Positions 38,111 to 49,767 of a stretch of 64,000 nucleotides of DNA are shown here, piece after piece (position 1 is the first letter of the stretch; each line of letters starts with the position of its first letter). Source of the stretch: Lampris incognitus (lineage: Eukaryota > Chordata > Actinopteri > Lampriformes > Lampridae); assembly GCF_029633865.1 (NCBI RefSeq), contig NC_079220.1, forward strand, positions 58,033,216-58,097,215, given 5' to 3'. The position numbers and the translations under genes are program-made. The notes under the pieces are model-generated. The model saw nothing but the letters and a program-made list of their open reading frames with translations. It was not told the origin of the DNA and ran no database searches.

Positions 38111-38567
38111 ACTGCCTGACAAAGCCCTGCTGTCAGAGGAGTCAGTTGCAAACTGAAAATAATACTCTGGCAAAGTATGCACTGCCTGAGGCTTCACCTC
38201 CCATTTGATGAACAGGTTGTATCACTTCTAGGATCTTGTGGCAGCTCTTGACCTCTCCTACTACAGCTGTAAACCCTTTAAACTGCAAAAAGGATGGACA
38301 CTACCATCTGCTGGTATGCTTCATTCACAACCCCTTCCTGACTAAGGCCAAGTAAATTTGAATGTGGGTACAGCGAGGGGGGCCACTGGGGATTTTTGGG
38401 GCCCCATGAAAAGAAATCATATCGACAAATAAAAAGTTATTAACTTCAAACATTTTTGAGGTGCCCCTGTTGCTCAGAGGAATTGTCCCTGCCCCGCCCC
38501 GCCACCGCCCAAATGTGGCACCGGTGGGAACGATGGTCCGAAAGAGTGACGTCAGAGTAATAGGGCC

Positions 38568-38692
38568 TGTGATGGCCTGGCGGCCTGTCCAGGGCATCTC
38601 CCCGCCTGCCGCCGTATGGCTGCTGGGATAGGCTCCAGCATCCCCCACAACGCTGAGAGCCGGATAATTGCTTTGGATAAGGGATGGATGAA
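38568..38692 (+). mobile_element. SINE-B fragment (3' half)
   Basis: This has GATGGCCTGGCGGCCTGTCC, GCTGGGATAGGCTCCAGCAT and the GGATAAGGGATGGATG tail. The head is missing. Confidence 0.88.
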
Positions 38693-39100
38693 TTCAACCC
38701 ATACCAAAGTAATGGCACTGTCTGTAATAAGATAATATACAATTGATAGAAAAAGTGATTTTCTCCAGTTGTGCTGTCACAACTATCAGAATCATATTTA
38801 TTGCCAAGTAGTTCAAGAACATACAAGGAATTTGACTTGGTATGTTGGTGCATGAAGGAAAAATGTCCAGTCATTGAGTATCAACAATTGTGTTTTTATT
38901 CTGACTTGATTAAAACAGCTGAGAAACCGCCCCACATTTTGAATAATCATGATACGTCCCCTAAGTAAGATAATACTCATACTATGAAACAACCACTGCA
39001 TGAACTCACTTCAGACTCCAGGAATCTTTTGCACAATTTCAAACCTTTGCAGAAAAAAAGGAACTTAATGTAACCTCAGTTTACACTATATTCTGTACAT
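38693..39100. other. Intergenic DNA between gfus and alkbh7
   Basis: Nothing beyond short AT-rich sequence was recognised. Confidence 0.3.
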
Positions 39101-39455
39101 ATGGTGGCTTCAGAAAGTAAACGCACAGGTGTGTGTTTTTCTAAACTATGTCCAATCAATTCAATTTGCCACAGGTGGACTCCAATCAAGTTCTACAAAT
39201 CAAGGCTCTTTAAAGCAAATAGGATGCACCTGACCACAATTAAGAGGGTCTGAATACTTATGTAAATGAGAAATTGCAGTTTTTGATTAATACATTTGGA
39301 AAAAAATTCCAAAAACATGTTTTCACTCTGTCATTACGGGTTATCGAGTGTAAATTGATGGGCAAAAGTGGCAATTTTAGCCTCTTAAAATTAAATCTAC
39401 AGCACAATAGTGTGCAAAAAGTGAAGGGGTCAACACACTTTCTGAAGCCACTGTA
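39101..39455. mobile_element. Tc1-related MITE (internally deleted)
   Basis: The ends TGGTGGCTTCAGAAAGT and ACTTTCTGAAGCCACTG are inverted copies flanked by TA-containing DNA. The 355-bp interior keeps subterminal Tc1 sequence (CATGTTTTCACTCTGTCATT) but no transposase. It depends on another element for movement. Confidence 0.85.
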
Positions 39456-39850
39456 TAATTCTTATTAAGCTGTCAGTGCTTATCCTGGTCAAACGTTCCC
39501 TTTGTCATTCAGTGCCCATTCCTCCTTCCACTGAAACAGGCAAACACACACAGGCTGGGAAATTTCAAAACACAAATCTTCTACAAGATGTTAGTGAAAT
39601 CATGACTTGCTTTGAAAATAGTGATTTCATCATTGTCTTTTTTACAACATATTTTTACATATAATGCAACGTATAAATAATTTCATTATATCACAGTGTG
39701 GCAACCCCTTATTATATATCGTGTGTACATTGTATGATATTAAAATCACCAAGATAAACACCGACAATTATCTTGGTTCATTTTAAAGACTTGTAACATT
39801 CTAGTCAAGTGGGAGTCAGTCATCTGTATTTATCCAAAGACTCTCTTGCC

Positions 39851-42800
39851 TCAGACAGGAAGGTTTCGACAAATGACAGAAATTCGGCGCTGGCGAGGAA
39901 CTCTGTGCCCGTGGAACACCGACTCCTCGTCTTTCAGGATCTCATGAGTGAAGTCATATCTGGCCTGGTCCCTGCAGGGGTGTAGGAAGTAAAAGATTCA
40001 TCATTAAACTGTTTTGAAAAAACTAACTCCATGATACACTTTTCCAGGATAGTTTATGATTTCCCCTTGATGTAGGCATTTTTGGTTCAGTTCAAGTGAC
40101 TTTCTTTTTTAAAAAATTTTTTTCTCCCCAGTTGCATCCAGCCAATTACCCCACACTTTTGAGCCATCCCGGTCTCTGCTCCATCCCCTCTGCTGATCCG
40201 GGGAGGGCTGCAGACTACCTCTGCCTCCTCCAATACATCTGGAGTCGCCAGCCGCTTCTTTTCACCTGACAGTGAGGAGTTTCCCCAGGGGGATGTAGCG
40301 CATGGGAGGATCACGCTATTCCCCCCAGTTCCCCCTCCCCCTTGACAGGCGTCCCGACCGACCAGAGGAGGCGCTAGTGCAGCGACCAGGACACATACCC
40401 ACATCCAGCTTCCCACCCGCAGACACGGCCAATTGTGTCTGTAGGGACGCCCAACCAAGCCGGAGGTAACACAGGGATTCGAACCACCGATCCCTGTGTT
40501 GGTAGGCAACGGAATAGACCGCTAGGCTACCCGGACGCCCCAAGTGACCTTTTTTCGAGTCACACTAATTCATATGATGATGACATGCAAATCCCCTTCC
40601 TTATCTGGTGCAGGTGAGCCAAGTTTTTCATGATTTTAATGGAACTCCCCATGTAGGTATCTGCTGCACCTTGTTTTATTTACAAACAAACCCAATATTT
40701 CAACCGCAGGAGGTCTTCATCAGATGTGCTAACTGCTACCCACAATGCCCTCCACTACCATTTGTTTTAAATTTTTAATGAATGTACAAAAAATTTCTAA
40801 AAAGATGTTTTCACTTTGCCATTAAGGGTTATTGAGTGTACATTGATGGGCAAAAATTGCAATTTTATCCATTTAAAATTAAATCTACAATTTAATCTTA
40901 ATAATAATTATTTTATTATTATTATTATTATAAATATTTATGCCCTGTGATGGCCTGCCGGCCTGTCCGGGGTGTCTCCCCGCTTGCCGCCCAGTGGCTG
41001 CTGGGATAGGCTCCAGCATCCCCGCAACCCTGAGAGCAGGATGAGCGGTTCGGATAATGAATGGATGGACAAAGTGTGCAAAAGAGAAGAGGTCTGAATA
41101 CTTTGTGAAACAACTGTATTTGTACACAGCATTCCCAAACAAAATCAAAAACAGTCACAGGAAACAGCTGCGATATGTACCAAACCTTAATATGTAGAGG
41201 GAGCGTCTGGGCAGCAACAGGTCCAGCCATTCGTTGGTGGTTCCCTCCTTCACCAGGCGCATGACACTGTCCGACAGCAAACTTATACCCGCAATAGTGC
41301 TGCCACAGAACTGGGGGCAAAGAGGGAGAGGATGGGTAGACATGGCAGAGAGACACTTAGCAATACGAGCACACAAAGGCGTCAACATTCTCAAAGGGTT
41401 TTGGCAAAGATTAATATTAAAGAAACGCATACATGCCAAAAAAATAATCTAATAAAATTCCTTCCTGTAGAGCAGGTGGAAAATGACACTGGAAAACCTG
41501 AAACCCACAGTACGCTTCAAATACATACATAACACCATTAAATACAAAACACCATTACAATAATGTATATCAAAAGATCCATCCATCCATTATTCGAACC
41601 GCTTATCCTGCTCTCAGGGTCGCGGGGATGTTGGAGCCTATCCCAGCAGTCATTGGGCGGCAGGTGGGGAGACACCCTGGACAGACCACCAGGCCATTAC
41701 ACACACACACACACACCTAGGGACAATTTAGTACGGCCGAGTCACCTGACCTACATGTGTTTGGACTGTGGGAGGAAACCGGAGCACCCGGAGGAAACCC
41801 ACACAGACACGGAGAGAACATGCAAACTCCACACAGAGGACGACCCTGGACCACCCCCAAGGTTGGATTACAACGGGGCTCGAACCCAGGACCTTCTTGC
41901 TGTGAGGCGACCGCGCTAACCACTGCACCACTGTGCCGCCTATATCAAAAGATATAATATTGAAATTCGGTGGTATTTGATTAGAACATAGAGAAAGTTA
42001 AGGTCAGTTTATTTATAAAGCCTCCCCCACAAATAAAAAGGACATCTGACATCTACTGTTTGAAAATGTCAGATGTTCTGATTTGCCATTTTCAGCAAAT
42101 GTGCTTAAACAAATGGTAACTTTTGATTTGAATTTGCAATATAGTTGTGTTGCTAGCTTGAGGAAGGGGCAAGCCACACGGACATTTTGTTTTGTTTTTG
42201 TTATTCTCTGAATGACAGAGGTCAACGTGTAACTTTCACATTACACCAAAGGAAGTTGAACCAGTTCATCTGGTGTGCAGATGAACTGGTTCAACTTCCT
42301 TTGGTTTTTCTTACCTGGATTATTGAGCATGCACAAAGACGTTTCACATTACACCTTTTTAATACAACTATAATCAATTTTTAATAATCATACATCAAAG
42401 TGAAGGGCAAGAAAGTACCAGCATTTTTTTTTCTAGGATAAAAGTATTGTTATATCAATTTCAAGGAATGTTACAAATATGTTAAAAATATTGTTACATT
42501 TGTCATGTTGTTTGCTCTGGGATTTCCCCAAAATGTTGTGACTAGCTGCGCTTACTAATGTAAGTTTAATTGTGCATTCAATCACTAGACGTTTTCAAAG
42601 GTGATGTAGTAATACCACTGGTAGTTTAACAACAACTCTACATGTTTTCAAAGCACATTCTCAGTCTTAGATTCAACACATAAAATTGAATTGTCTGACT
42701 AAATTGGTGTTTAGAAACGTTGGGAAACCATGTCGTGCAGGTGGCCTTTTTGGGAATGCACACATACAATGAAGGAGAAAAGAAAAGCCTACCTTAACAC

Positions 42801-43772
42801 TGTCGATGTGGGGTTTGATGTAGCCAGCCTTGTCCAAGTCTAGGACGTGTACAGGGCCAAGAAGTGGACTGCCCTCAGGGAAGGCAACAGATCTAACCCG
42901 GCTCAAAACCCCCTCGCACACGTCTCCCCACCTCACACGCTCGGTCTCTCTGTACCCGTGTATGGCCTAAACAAGGGAAAGGGAGCACATGTTAGTTTGA
43001 ATCTCTCCGCCACATTCAGTTCTTTTTAACGTGGTTCATGACAACATTTATTTTTTTGTTTTTTTTATAAATTTATTTCTGATTTTTCCCCTTTTTCTCC
43101 CAATTTAGTGGCCAATCGATCCCTATTTTAATTCAAACACCCACCCTCGCACTGTATGCGTTCGCCAACTGCATCTCTCCGGCCGGCAGTCTCGAAGGAG
43201 ACGCCTCCCCACTTTTTGTGACAATGCGACTCCAAGCCGAACCACTGTTTTTCCGACACACACAGAGACGCATTCACGTGACGAACACAAGCCGACTCCG
43301 CCCCCCTCCCGAAGACAGCGTTGCCAATGATTGCTGCTTCATGGAGTCCGGCCATAGTCGGATCTGACGAGACCGGGGCGCGAACCCCAGTCCCCAGTGG
43401 GCAACTGCATCGACGCAAAGCCGATGCTTAGACCGCTACACCACCGCGGACCCCATGACAACATTTATTACAGGAGCCACAACCCAACGTCCACCAAAAA
43501 CACTCATGATAGTCAGTATGTAATTATGATGTCAGTTATAACTGATATAAAACAGAGTTCACACACTTTTCACCTATGGTTTAAAAGGTGTGCTTCAACA
43601 ATACATATAATGTGAAAGTCATATATTTTAATTTCTGCATACAGTATGAGCCACCCTACTCTAAAGCAACTTCTGTAAACCGTATTTTGCACTTGAGCAT
43701 TTGAAACCTCTGACTGTTGACACTGCACTTGCTTGGCAGACTGTCGACAAGAGCAAGCTAACAGATATGAAG

Positions 43773-43817
<45 letters not shown>

Positions 43818-44424
43818 ATAGCCAGCCGGCCAGCCAGCCAGCCAGGTAGGTAGGTAGCAATCTGACTGACATCTTCCACACATCCAGAAAATACACATCA
43901 ACACACACACCGGGAATTCTAAAGCTCCGTCCGTTCACTGTTTTTCAATTGGCCAATAAATCTTTAGCAGCGTTGGTTGTGTTTTAGTCAGATTTCTAGC
44001 ATTTTTCCAAAATGTCTACTTTCCATGACCCCTTTGGCGCCTGGGAACGGTACCTTCCACGTTCCCAGTTTTTCCAAGTCCCCATGAAGCCTGCTCAAAT
44101 GACCTGAGAGCATCATCATCGGGATCGTGTTCTCAAACTTACGTCATCCCAGTGGTCGAATTGGTATCGTTTCTTTCTGAGACCCGGTTCGAGTTCCTGC
44201 ATCAGAGCGACCTCCTCCACCTCGCTGATGAACTCCGTCCGCACCTCCACCTGTGAGCGGAGCGTGTGGAGCAACTCCCGAGAGGAGCCCGCTACCAGCG
44301 CTGCAGGGGGGAGACGCGGCAGGCTGCTGCCGCCAGCACCGGAGCTCAGACAGCGGCGGCGGGGGGGGGAACGGCTCGGCAGGCGGCTATGAACGCGTAT
44401 AATAAGCCTTAGCAGTACCTCCAT
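39851..44424 (-). CDS. alkbh7: AlkB homologue 7, mitochondrial 2-oxoglutarate/Fe(II) dioxygenase family protein
   Basis: This is a mitochondrial matrix member of the AlkB family, known in mammals for a role in programmed necrosis after alkylation damage and in mitochondrial metabolism and RNA processing. Exons on the minus strand are 44424-44143, 42966-42793, 41310-41186 and 39971-39851. All are GT-AG and they sum to 702 nt, giving 233 residues against 221 in human. The N-terminus is rich in Arg, Leu and Ser with almost no acidic residues for 50 positions, fitting a mitochondrial presequence. [13 protein letters not shown] and YRETER are family blocks. The iron ligands are H147 and D149 ([11 protein letters not shown]) and H203 (YDFTHEIL). 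Arg222 or Arg223 in RRISVICR binds 2-oxoglutarate. The gene is intact and lies upstream of gfus in the same direction. Confidence 0.97.
40105..40542 (-). mobile_element. SINE-A copy, in alkbh7 intron 3
   Basis: This is a full-length minus-strand copy ending with the tRNA-like head at 40542-40465 (B box as GGGATTCGAACC on the plus strand) and a T-rich tail at 40105-40130. It lies between exons 4 and 3 of alkbh7. Confidence 0.93.
40665..40725 (-). ncRNA. Hammerhead-like core of a Penelope-type fragment
   Basis: On the minus strand CTGATGA is followed by a short stem GACC...GGTT with its loop and then GAAAT, and further on by TTTGTTTGTAAATAAA. The arrangement matches the hammerhead-like part of Penelope-type ends, but stem I and stem III are not convincing. 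Confidence 0.4.
40905..40935. repeat. (ATT)n microsatellite
   Basis: A short ATT run next to the inserted SINE-B fragment. Confidence 0.9.
40942..41072 (+). mobile_element. SINE-B fragment (3' half)
   Basis: This has GATGGCCTGCCGGCCTGTCC, GCTGGGATAGGCTCCAGCAT and a GGATAATGAATGGATGG tail. It is nested in the MITE fragment. Confidence 0.88.
41577..41942 (-). mobile_element. SINE-B copy, full length, in alkbh7 intron 2
   Basis: This minus-strand copy has the tail CCATCCATTATTCGAACCGC at 41580, a short AC run at about 41700-41716, and the tRNA-like head at 41942-41870 (B box as GGGCTCGAACCC on the plus strand). Confidence 0.93.
42230..42355 (-). mobile_element. Penelope-type terminal fragment with a 28-bp perfect hairpin
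   Basis: On the minus strand GTGAAACGTCTTTGTGCATG, then AAGGAAGTTGAACCAGTTCA can be followed. These resemble the GAAACGTC terminal block of the Penelope-like element at 11134-12019. The last part is then repeated inverted: 42245-42272 and 42278-42305 are perfect inverted copies around a 5-base loop. Confidence 0.6.
42356..42792. other. alkbh7 intron 2, 5' part
   Basis: AT-rich intron sequence with nothing recognised. Confidence 0.3.
43055..43456 (-). mobile_element. SINE-C copy (a third tRNA-derived family), in alkbh7 intron 1
   Basis: Read on the minus strand from 43456, GTGGTGTAGCGGTCTAAGC is the A-box region and GGTTCGCGCCCCGG the B-box region. The body holds CGGCTTGTGTTCGTCACGTG and ends in GGGAGAAAAAGGGG before an A-rich tail. 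The tail is shared with the SINE-A family, while the body differs. Confidence 0.85.
43770..43852. repeat. (CCAG)n tetranucleotide microsatellite
   Basis: About 17-19 CCAG units with a few CCGG/ATAG variants, then GGTAGGTAGG. Confidence 0.95.
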
Positions 44425-44620
44425 TGTTGTTATAAGTGCTCAGCTCGCCCTGCACTTTAGGTGTGCCGTGTTTAGCGAGTATGGGCTGGTATTGTTGTTG
44501 ATATTGTTCAGGTTACGACGTAAGACGCCATGTTGAAACCCCGAAGCATCGTGGGAGGTGTAGTCGTATAAGCTGAGACCGCGCGACGCTTCTTCTTCGG
44601 ACGTTTCTTCTGCGGACGTT
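44425..44620 (-). promoter_or_regulatory. alkbh7: alkbh7 promoter with ZNF143/THAP11-type and YY1-type sites
   Basis: On the minus strand 44564-44546 reads ACTACACCTCCCACGATGC, which fits the ZNF143/Staf-THAP11 consensus ACTACA..TCCCA..ATGC at every fixed position. A CCATGTT block at 44528-44534 fits a YY1 core. Both lie 100-140 bp upstream of the alkbh7 ATG, the place where such sites occur in housekeeping promoters. A short repeat of TTCTTCGGACGTTTC-like units follows at 44588-44632. Confidence 0.65.
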
Positions 44621-44984
44621 TCTTCTTCGGTTCTTATAGAAGCTGGCAAATAACGGGTTAGTGCGGTACTGCCACCAACTGATACGGAATGTGGACTAGG
44701 TTTATTTTTAGCCAAGTAAAAAAATATATAATCTGATAATTAAAAATCCAGTCAACATCGTCTTTCTTGAAACTTCAAATCCTTTATGTTGACATATGAC
44801 ACCCGTGTATTTGTATGACTATGTGTTACTGTGTACTATTATTTTGTTTACGACTTTGTTTGTCCACAAGTGGGCGGTGTTGCGCTTGCATGCGCGGATT
44901 GATTACGTCACTGAGACGCTGTTCATTTTCTTCTTCTCCCAAAACGACCGAATAAACGGAGGCTGCATTTTTTTCCCTCCAGCA

Positions 44985-45082
44985 AAAGTCCAAAGTAACG
45001 GGGAGTGCAGGAGGAGAGAGGTGAAGAAGAGAGTGCAGGCAGGGTGGAGTGGGTGGAGAAGAGTGTCAGGAGCAGGCACGGC
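44985..45082 (+). mobile_element. RTE-type LINE fragment
   Basis: This matches part of the RTE copy at 21425-23262 read in sense (GTGAAGAAGAGAGTGCAGGC, AGGGTGGAGTGGGTGG). It is about 100 bp and truncated at both ends. Confidence 0.8.
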
Positions 45083-45329
45083 GTTATGGGTGGGCCTGAC
45101 GGTCCTAGGCCCGCCCACTTTTCACCAGGCCCACCCTACAATTTTTCCTACCCAAAAAATATATATTATATATATTATTTTTTACAAATGTTCATTAAGT
45201 CATAAATGATTCGGAATCAGCCAATAATCGCACGATTTTGTGCTAAAAATATTTTTTATAAACATAATTTCATATGTTGATGTTCATGCGTAAGCAAGTT
45301 CATGAGACACGTGATGTGATGTTCGACGC

Positions 45330-45357
45330 CGGCGGGCTGGGCTAGGCTAGGCTAGGC
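45330..45357. repeat. (GGCTA)n short tandem repeat
   Basis: A few GGCTA units precede the 13-bp array. Confidence 0.8.
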
Positions 45358-46975
45358 TGTATCACTATACAATTATCACTAGACAGTGTCTCTATGCTGT
45401 ATCACTATACTGTATAATGATACAATATCTCTACACAGTATCACTACACTGTATCACTATACTGTATCACAACACAGTATCTCTATATAGTATCTCTAGA
45501 CTGTATCTCTAGACTGTATCTATATACAGTATCACTATACAGTATCACTATACTGTATCACTATACTGTATCTCTATACAGTATCACTACACAGTATCAC
45601 TATACTGTATCACTACGCAGTATCTCTATACGGTATCTAGACTGTATCTCTATACGGTATCACTATACTGTATCACTACACAGTATCACTATACTACACA
45701 GTATCACTACACAGTATCACTATACTGTATCTCTATACAGTATCACTATACAGTATCACTACACAGTATCACTACACAGTATCACTATACTGTATCTCTA
45801 TACAGTATCTCTATAAAGTATCACTATACAGTATCACTATACTGTATCACTACACAGTATCTCTATGCTGTATCACTATACTGTATCACTATACTGTATA
45901 GTGATACAGTATCTCTATACAGTATCACTATACTGTATCACTACACAGTATCTCTATGCTGTATAGTGATACAGTATCACTACTGTATAGAGATACTGTA
46001 TAGTGATACAGTATCTCTATACAGTATCACTATACAGTATCACTATACTGTATCACTACACAGTATCTCTATGCTGTATCACTATACTGTATAATGATAC
46101 AGTATCTCTATACAGTATCACTATACTGTATCACTACACAGTATCTCTATGCTGTATCACTATACTGTATAGTGATACAGTATCTCTATACAGTATCACT
46201 ATACTGTATCATTACACAGTATCTCTATGCTGTATAGTGATACAGTATCACTATACTGTATAGAGATACTGTATAGTGATACAGTATCTCTATAAAGTAT
46301 CACTATACAGTATCACTATACTGTATCACTACACAGTATCTCTATGCTGTATCACTATACTGTATAATGATACAGTATCTCTATACAGTATCACTATACT
46401 GTATCACTACACAGTATCTCTATGCTGTATAGTGATACAGTATCACTATACTGTATAGAGATACTGTATAGTGATATAGTATCACTATACTGTATCACTA
46501 CACAGTATCTCTATACAGTATCTCTAGACTGTATCTCTATACAGTATCACTATACAGTATCACTATACTGTATCACTACACAGTATCACTATACTGTATC
46601 TCTATACAGTATCACTATACAGTATCACTATACTGTATAGTGGTACAGTATCTCTATACAGTATCACTATACAGTATCACTATACTGTATCACTACACAG
46701 TATCTATGCTGTATCACTATACAGTATAGTGATACAGCATAGAGATACTGTATAGAGATACTGTATAGAGATACTGTACCACTATACAGTATAGTGATAC
46801 TGTATAGAGATACTGTATAGAGATACAGTATCTCTATACAGTATAGTGATACAGCATAGAGATACTGTATAGTGATACAGTATCTCTATACAGTATCACT
46901 ATACAGTATCACTACACAGTATCTCTATGCTGTATAGTGATACAGTATCACTATACAGTATCTCTATACTGTATC
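45358..46975. repeat. 13-bp self-complementary minisatellite with orientation switches, about 1.6 kb
   Basis: The unit is TATCACTATACAG, with CTCTATACAG and CACTATACTG variants, about 120 copies. The core TATACAGTATA-type segment is close to its own complement. Blocks read as the reverse complement appear at about 45896-45915, 45963-46015, 46233-46290 and from 46720 on. The result is many overlapping hairpins. Confidence 0.93.
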
Positions 46976-47030
46976 AACAGTAGACGGCAAAAGCAAAGTG
47001 TAAACTAATACACGTGTGTGAATGTAACGG

Positions 47031-47314
47031 GTTTTTTTTTCAAACCTTTTCCCCTTTTTTCTCTCCTGTTGTATCATGCCAATTATCCCGCTCTTTTTAT
47101 GCCGTCCCAGTCGCTGCTCCAGCCCCTCTCTGACCAGAGGAGGCGCTAGTGCAGCGACCAGGACAAATACCCACATCCGACTTCCCACCCGCAGACACGG
47201 CCGATCGTGTCTGTAGGGACGCCCGACCAAGCCGGAGGTAACACGGGGGATTCGACCCGGCGGTCCCGTGTTGGTAGGCAACAGAATAGACCGCTACGCT
47301 GCCCGGACGCCCTT
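47031..47314 (-). mobile_element. SINE-A copy with internal deletion
   Basis: The tail (CTTTTTTCTCTCCTGTTGTA) and the head half (GCAGCGACCAGGACAAATAC to the tRNA-like start at 47314) are joined at about 47127, so about 150 bp of the body are missing. Confidence 0.88.
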
Positions 47315-47800
47315 GGAACGTAACGTATTGCCATCGTTGCTCTGCTGCTGATGACGTATACCGACCTACATCCTGTTCAGGACCATTCAGAAGCCTCTAG
47401 GCCCGTGTGTTCTCCATCGTTATGTCGTTTGGGGGGGGGGGGATTGACGGCCCGGGTGCGCCCCCTGGATCCGCGCATGTTATAGGTCTGTCTGGTATAT
47501 CACCAGTACCGACCAGTTCACTCACGCTGACTTCAACTTCACTCACAACACTCGAGTGTACCCTCCTTTCCAGCATGCCTGCCGCTGCGTTTGTCACGCC
47601 TCCCGCACCATAGCCACGCCCACCGTGCCCCCAGAACCTCGCCCGGGACCCCATCTCTTTTTTCCCTTATGTCTTTGAAAGTGCAGTTTGAGGGGTCATG
47701 AAGCGAGCGTGATTTTGGATAGCGCACGCATGGGGCTGCCTACCAGTTGCAATATGGCACCCGTGTAGCCAGTTGGCCAGACTCTCTCTATACACGGTGC
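47315..47800. other. CpG-containing intergenic DNA
   Basis: It contains a G run (47430-47441) and moderately CpG-rich sequence (47440-47650). It could be a fragment of a regulatory region or an old repeat. No exon was recognised. Confidence 0.3.
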
Positions 47801-47803
47801 TGG

Positions 47804-47873
47804 ACCAGGACACATGGCCACATCCGGCTTCCCACCCGCAGACACCCGACCAAGCCGGAGGTAAAACGGAATA
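47804..47873 (-). mobile_element. SINE-A fragment
   Basis: This is a short piece (CCAGGACACATGGCCACATC, then CCGACCAAGCCGGAGG). It is joined directly to the RTE fragment that follows. Confidence 0.8.
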
Positions 47874-47875
47874 GA

Positions 47876-48110
47876 GGCAAGGCGGAGATGGTGTGGACAT
47901 ATGTGGAGGAGAGATGCTGGGTATACTGGGAGAAGGATGCTGAATATGGAGCTGCCAGGGAAGAGGAGAAGAGGAAGGCCAAAGAGGAGGTTTATGGATG
48001 TGGTGAGGGAGGACATGCAGGTGGCTGGTGTGACAGAGGAAGATGCAGAGGACAGGAGGAGATGGACACGGATGATCCGCTGTGGCGCCCCCTAACGGGA
48101 GTAGTCAAAA
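47876..48110 (+). mobile_element. RTE-type LINE 3' end fragment
   Basis: Plus-strand copy of the last 230 bp of the RTE element at 21425-23262 (GGGAAGAGGAGAAGAGGAAG, GTGGTGAGGGAGGACATGCA, ending CGCCCCCTAACGGGAG). The usual trinucleotide tail is lost. Confidence 0.88.
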
Positions 48111-49560
48111 CATTATGCAATGTACATATATATAATGATGTTGTGCCGATCAAGTTTACTATATAGCACCAGTGCTGGTGGGATCAAGGCCCCCCCCCTC
48201 CCCACCAAAAAAAGTGTGTTACAGCAGAGTGACGTCTGTAAAAGTTATGCCTTGCGGACTATGGAAGAATGAGGGCGGCGGCTGTTGATTTATTAGACGC
48301 TAGGTGTCACTATTGTGTTACTTTTGCCTTTAAAAGGCATGAGGCCTGGATGGGAGTCGCCCACTCATGCTTTTTAACAGATTCGCTTATTTCACCGACT
48401 AAATTATATATTACTAAATTGCATAGAATGAAAAGTAGCTGTCCAAGCTTCAAGGCCTCCTGCAGAAGACATTCATTCAGAGCAGTCTGCTGCCAAGGCT
48501 ACCGGCCTTATGGCGTACTTCTAAAAAGAGAGAAGGATGATGGTGTGAGAGAAAGTGAGGGGGTTGGCATATAAAGAGAGTAAATGTAGCAGAAGCTGAT
48601 GTCTTTTAAAAATGATGTGCACAGGGGGAAAGGGGTAGGTGAAATAGGGTAAAGGAAAGTGGAGAGGAGAGCAATAAGCTATCTATTGCCTAATGGTATT
48701 TATCCCTCATCCCTTTTGGCAAACCTCCACCCAAATATCTCTCACTGGCCATTTTTAAAATTGAACTAACATGAATGACAACTCCAAGGTTGCACCAGAG
48801 TCATGGGCGCTGGACTTATGCTTATTGTGCAAATATTTATAGTGATAGTTATTATTTAGCTGCTGTACCAGAGTCAAATTCCTCGTGTGCATAGGCACAC
48901 TTGACCAATAAAGTTGATTCTGATTATAATTTTTGGATATGATAAAATTATTCTTTCCTCTTTATTTTCTTATTCAAGGTAGGAGTCAAGAAGCTGAACC
49001 CAAAGAGCCTGGTCTTTGCATCGTTTTGGGGGATTTCTCTACATTGGATCAGAGGCATAGTCACAGTAAAGGAAAATCAATGGTAATAAAATTATTGCTC
49101 TTATAATGTTACATATTCATTCTAAGATAGATATTTGCCATGACAACTCTCAAAACTCAACAGCCATGATGTCATCCTGCCTATTTAATTGGCAATAATT
49201 GTGGATTTTGTGGCAGAATTCAGTTAATTGAGGCAGTTCAAAACATTTTCAGCCACCAGCACACTTGATTGATCAAGTGGTACCACAAAGCTTTCACTTG
49301 TAATCTCGTATATCACAGCTTTTCAGTGGTGCGATTTATTAATTTACCTAAGTGTCTGCTATTATGGCACCGCTTGACTTATTGTTGGTTTTTGCACCTT
49401 GGGTTGAAAAGGCTGTATGTGCTGTGCCAGATTGCTGACAAGTTTATGGTATTGCTTGGAAAGTACACTGTAGCTCCTGGGTGCTCTCCTCTAGTCCCCC
49501 AGTGGTCAGCCGCACATTGGACTTTCCTCCCTGTACCGCTGCGCATTTGATCTGCTGTTG
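48111..49560. other. Intergenic DNA with a LINE-like 3' end
   Basis: Between 48760 and 48930 the sequence ends CCAATAAAGTTGATTCTGAT, the form of a retroposon 3' end. The rest holds no recognised exon or family. Confidence 0.4.
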
Positions 49561-49767
49561 CTAAACCAAAGTCAGTTTGCTGATAATTGAGATCTGAATC
49601 CAGAGGATATAATGTGATGTGTATGTTTGTCATAACTTGTTTGATGTGTTTTGTATGTCTGTGTTAAGGGTCACATGTGTAACTACGTTTAATTTGTGTG
49701 TTAATCTCTTGAACGGAACTGCATAAGGATGAAAGATGAATTTCAGTACAAACGGACAATAAAGTTG
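49561..49767 (+). mobile_element. Retroposon 3' end from which the ATCGT array grew
   Basis: The unique part ends CAGTACAAACGGACAATAAA followed by GTTGTATCGTATCG. It resembles a LINE-mobilised element whose short tail repeat is ATCGT. Confidence 0.55.

Larger units (their letters stand above)
40765..41135. mobile_element. Tc1-related MITE fragment interrupted by SINE-B
   Basis: The left part (40765-40905) shares AGATGTTTTCACTTTGCCAT and the following lines with the MITE at 39101-39455. The right part (41075-41135) continues with GTCTGAATACTTTGTGAA. An ATT run and a SINE-B 3' half lie between. Confidence 0.7.

Noticed and set aside
47407-47654. Possible CpG-island exon
   Set aside because: Frames on both strands are short and lack convincing splice sites or known domains.
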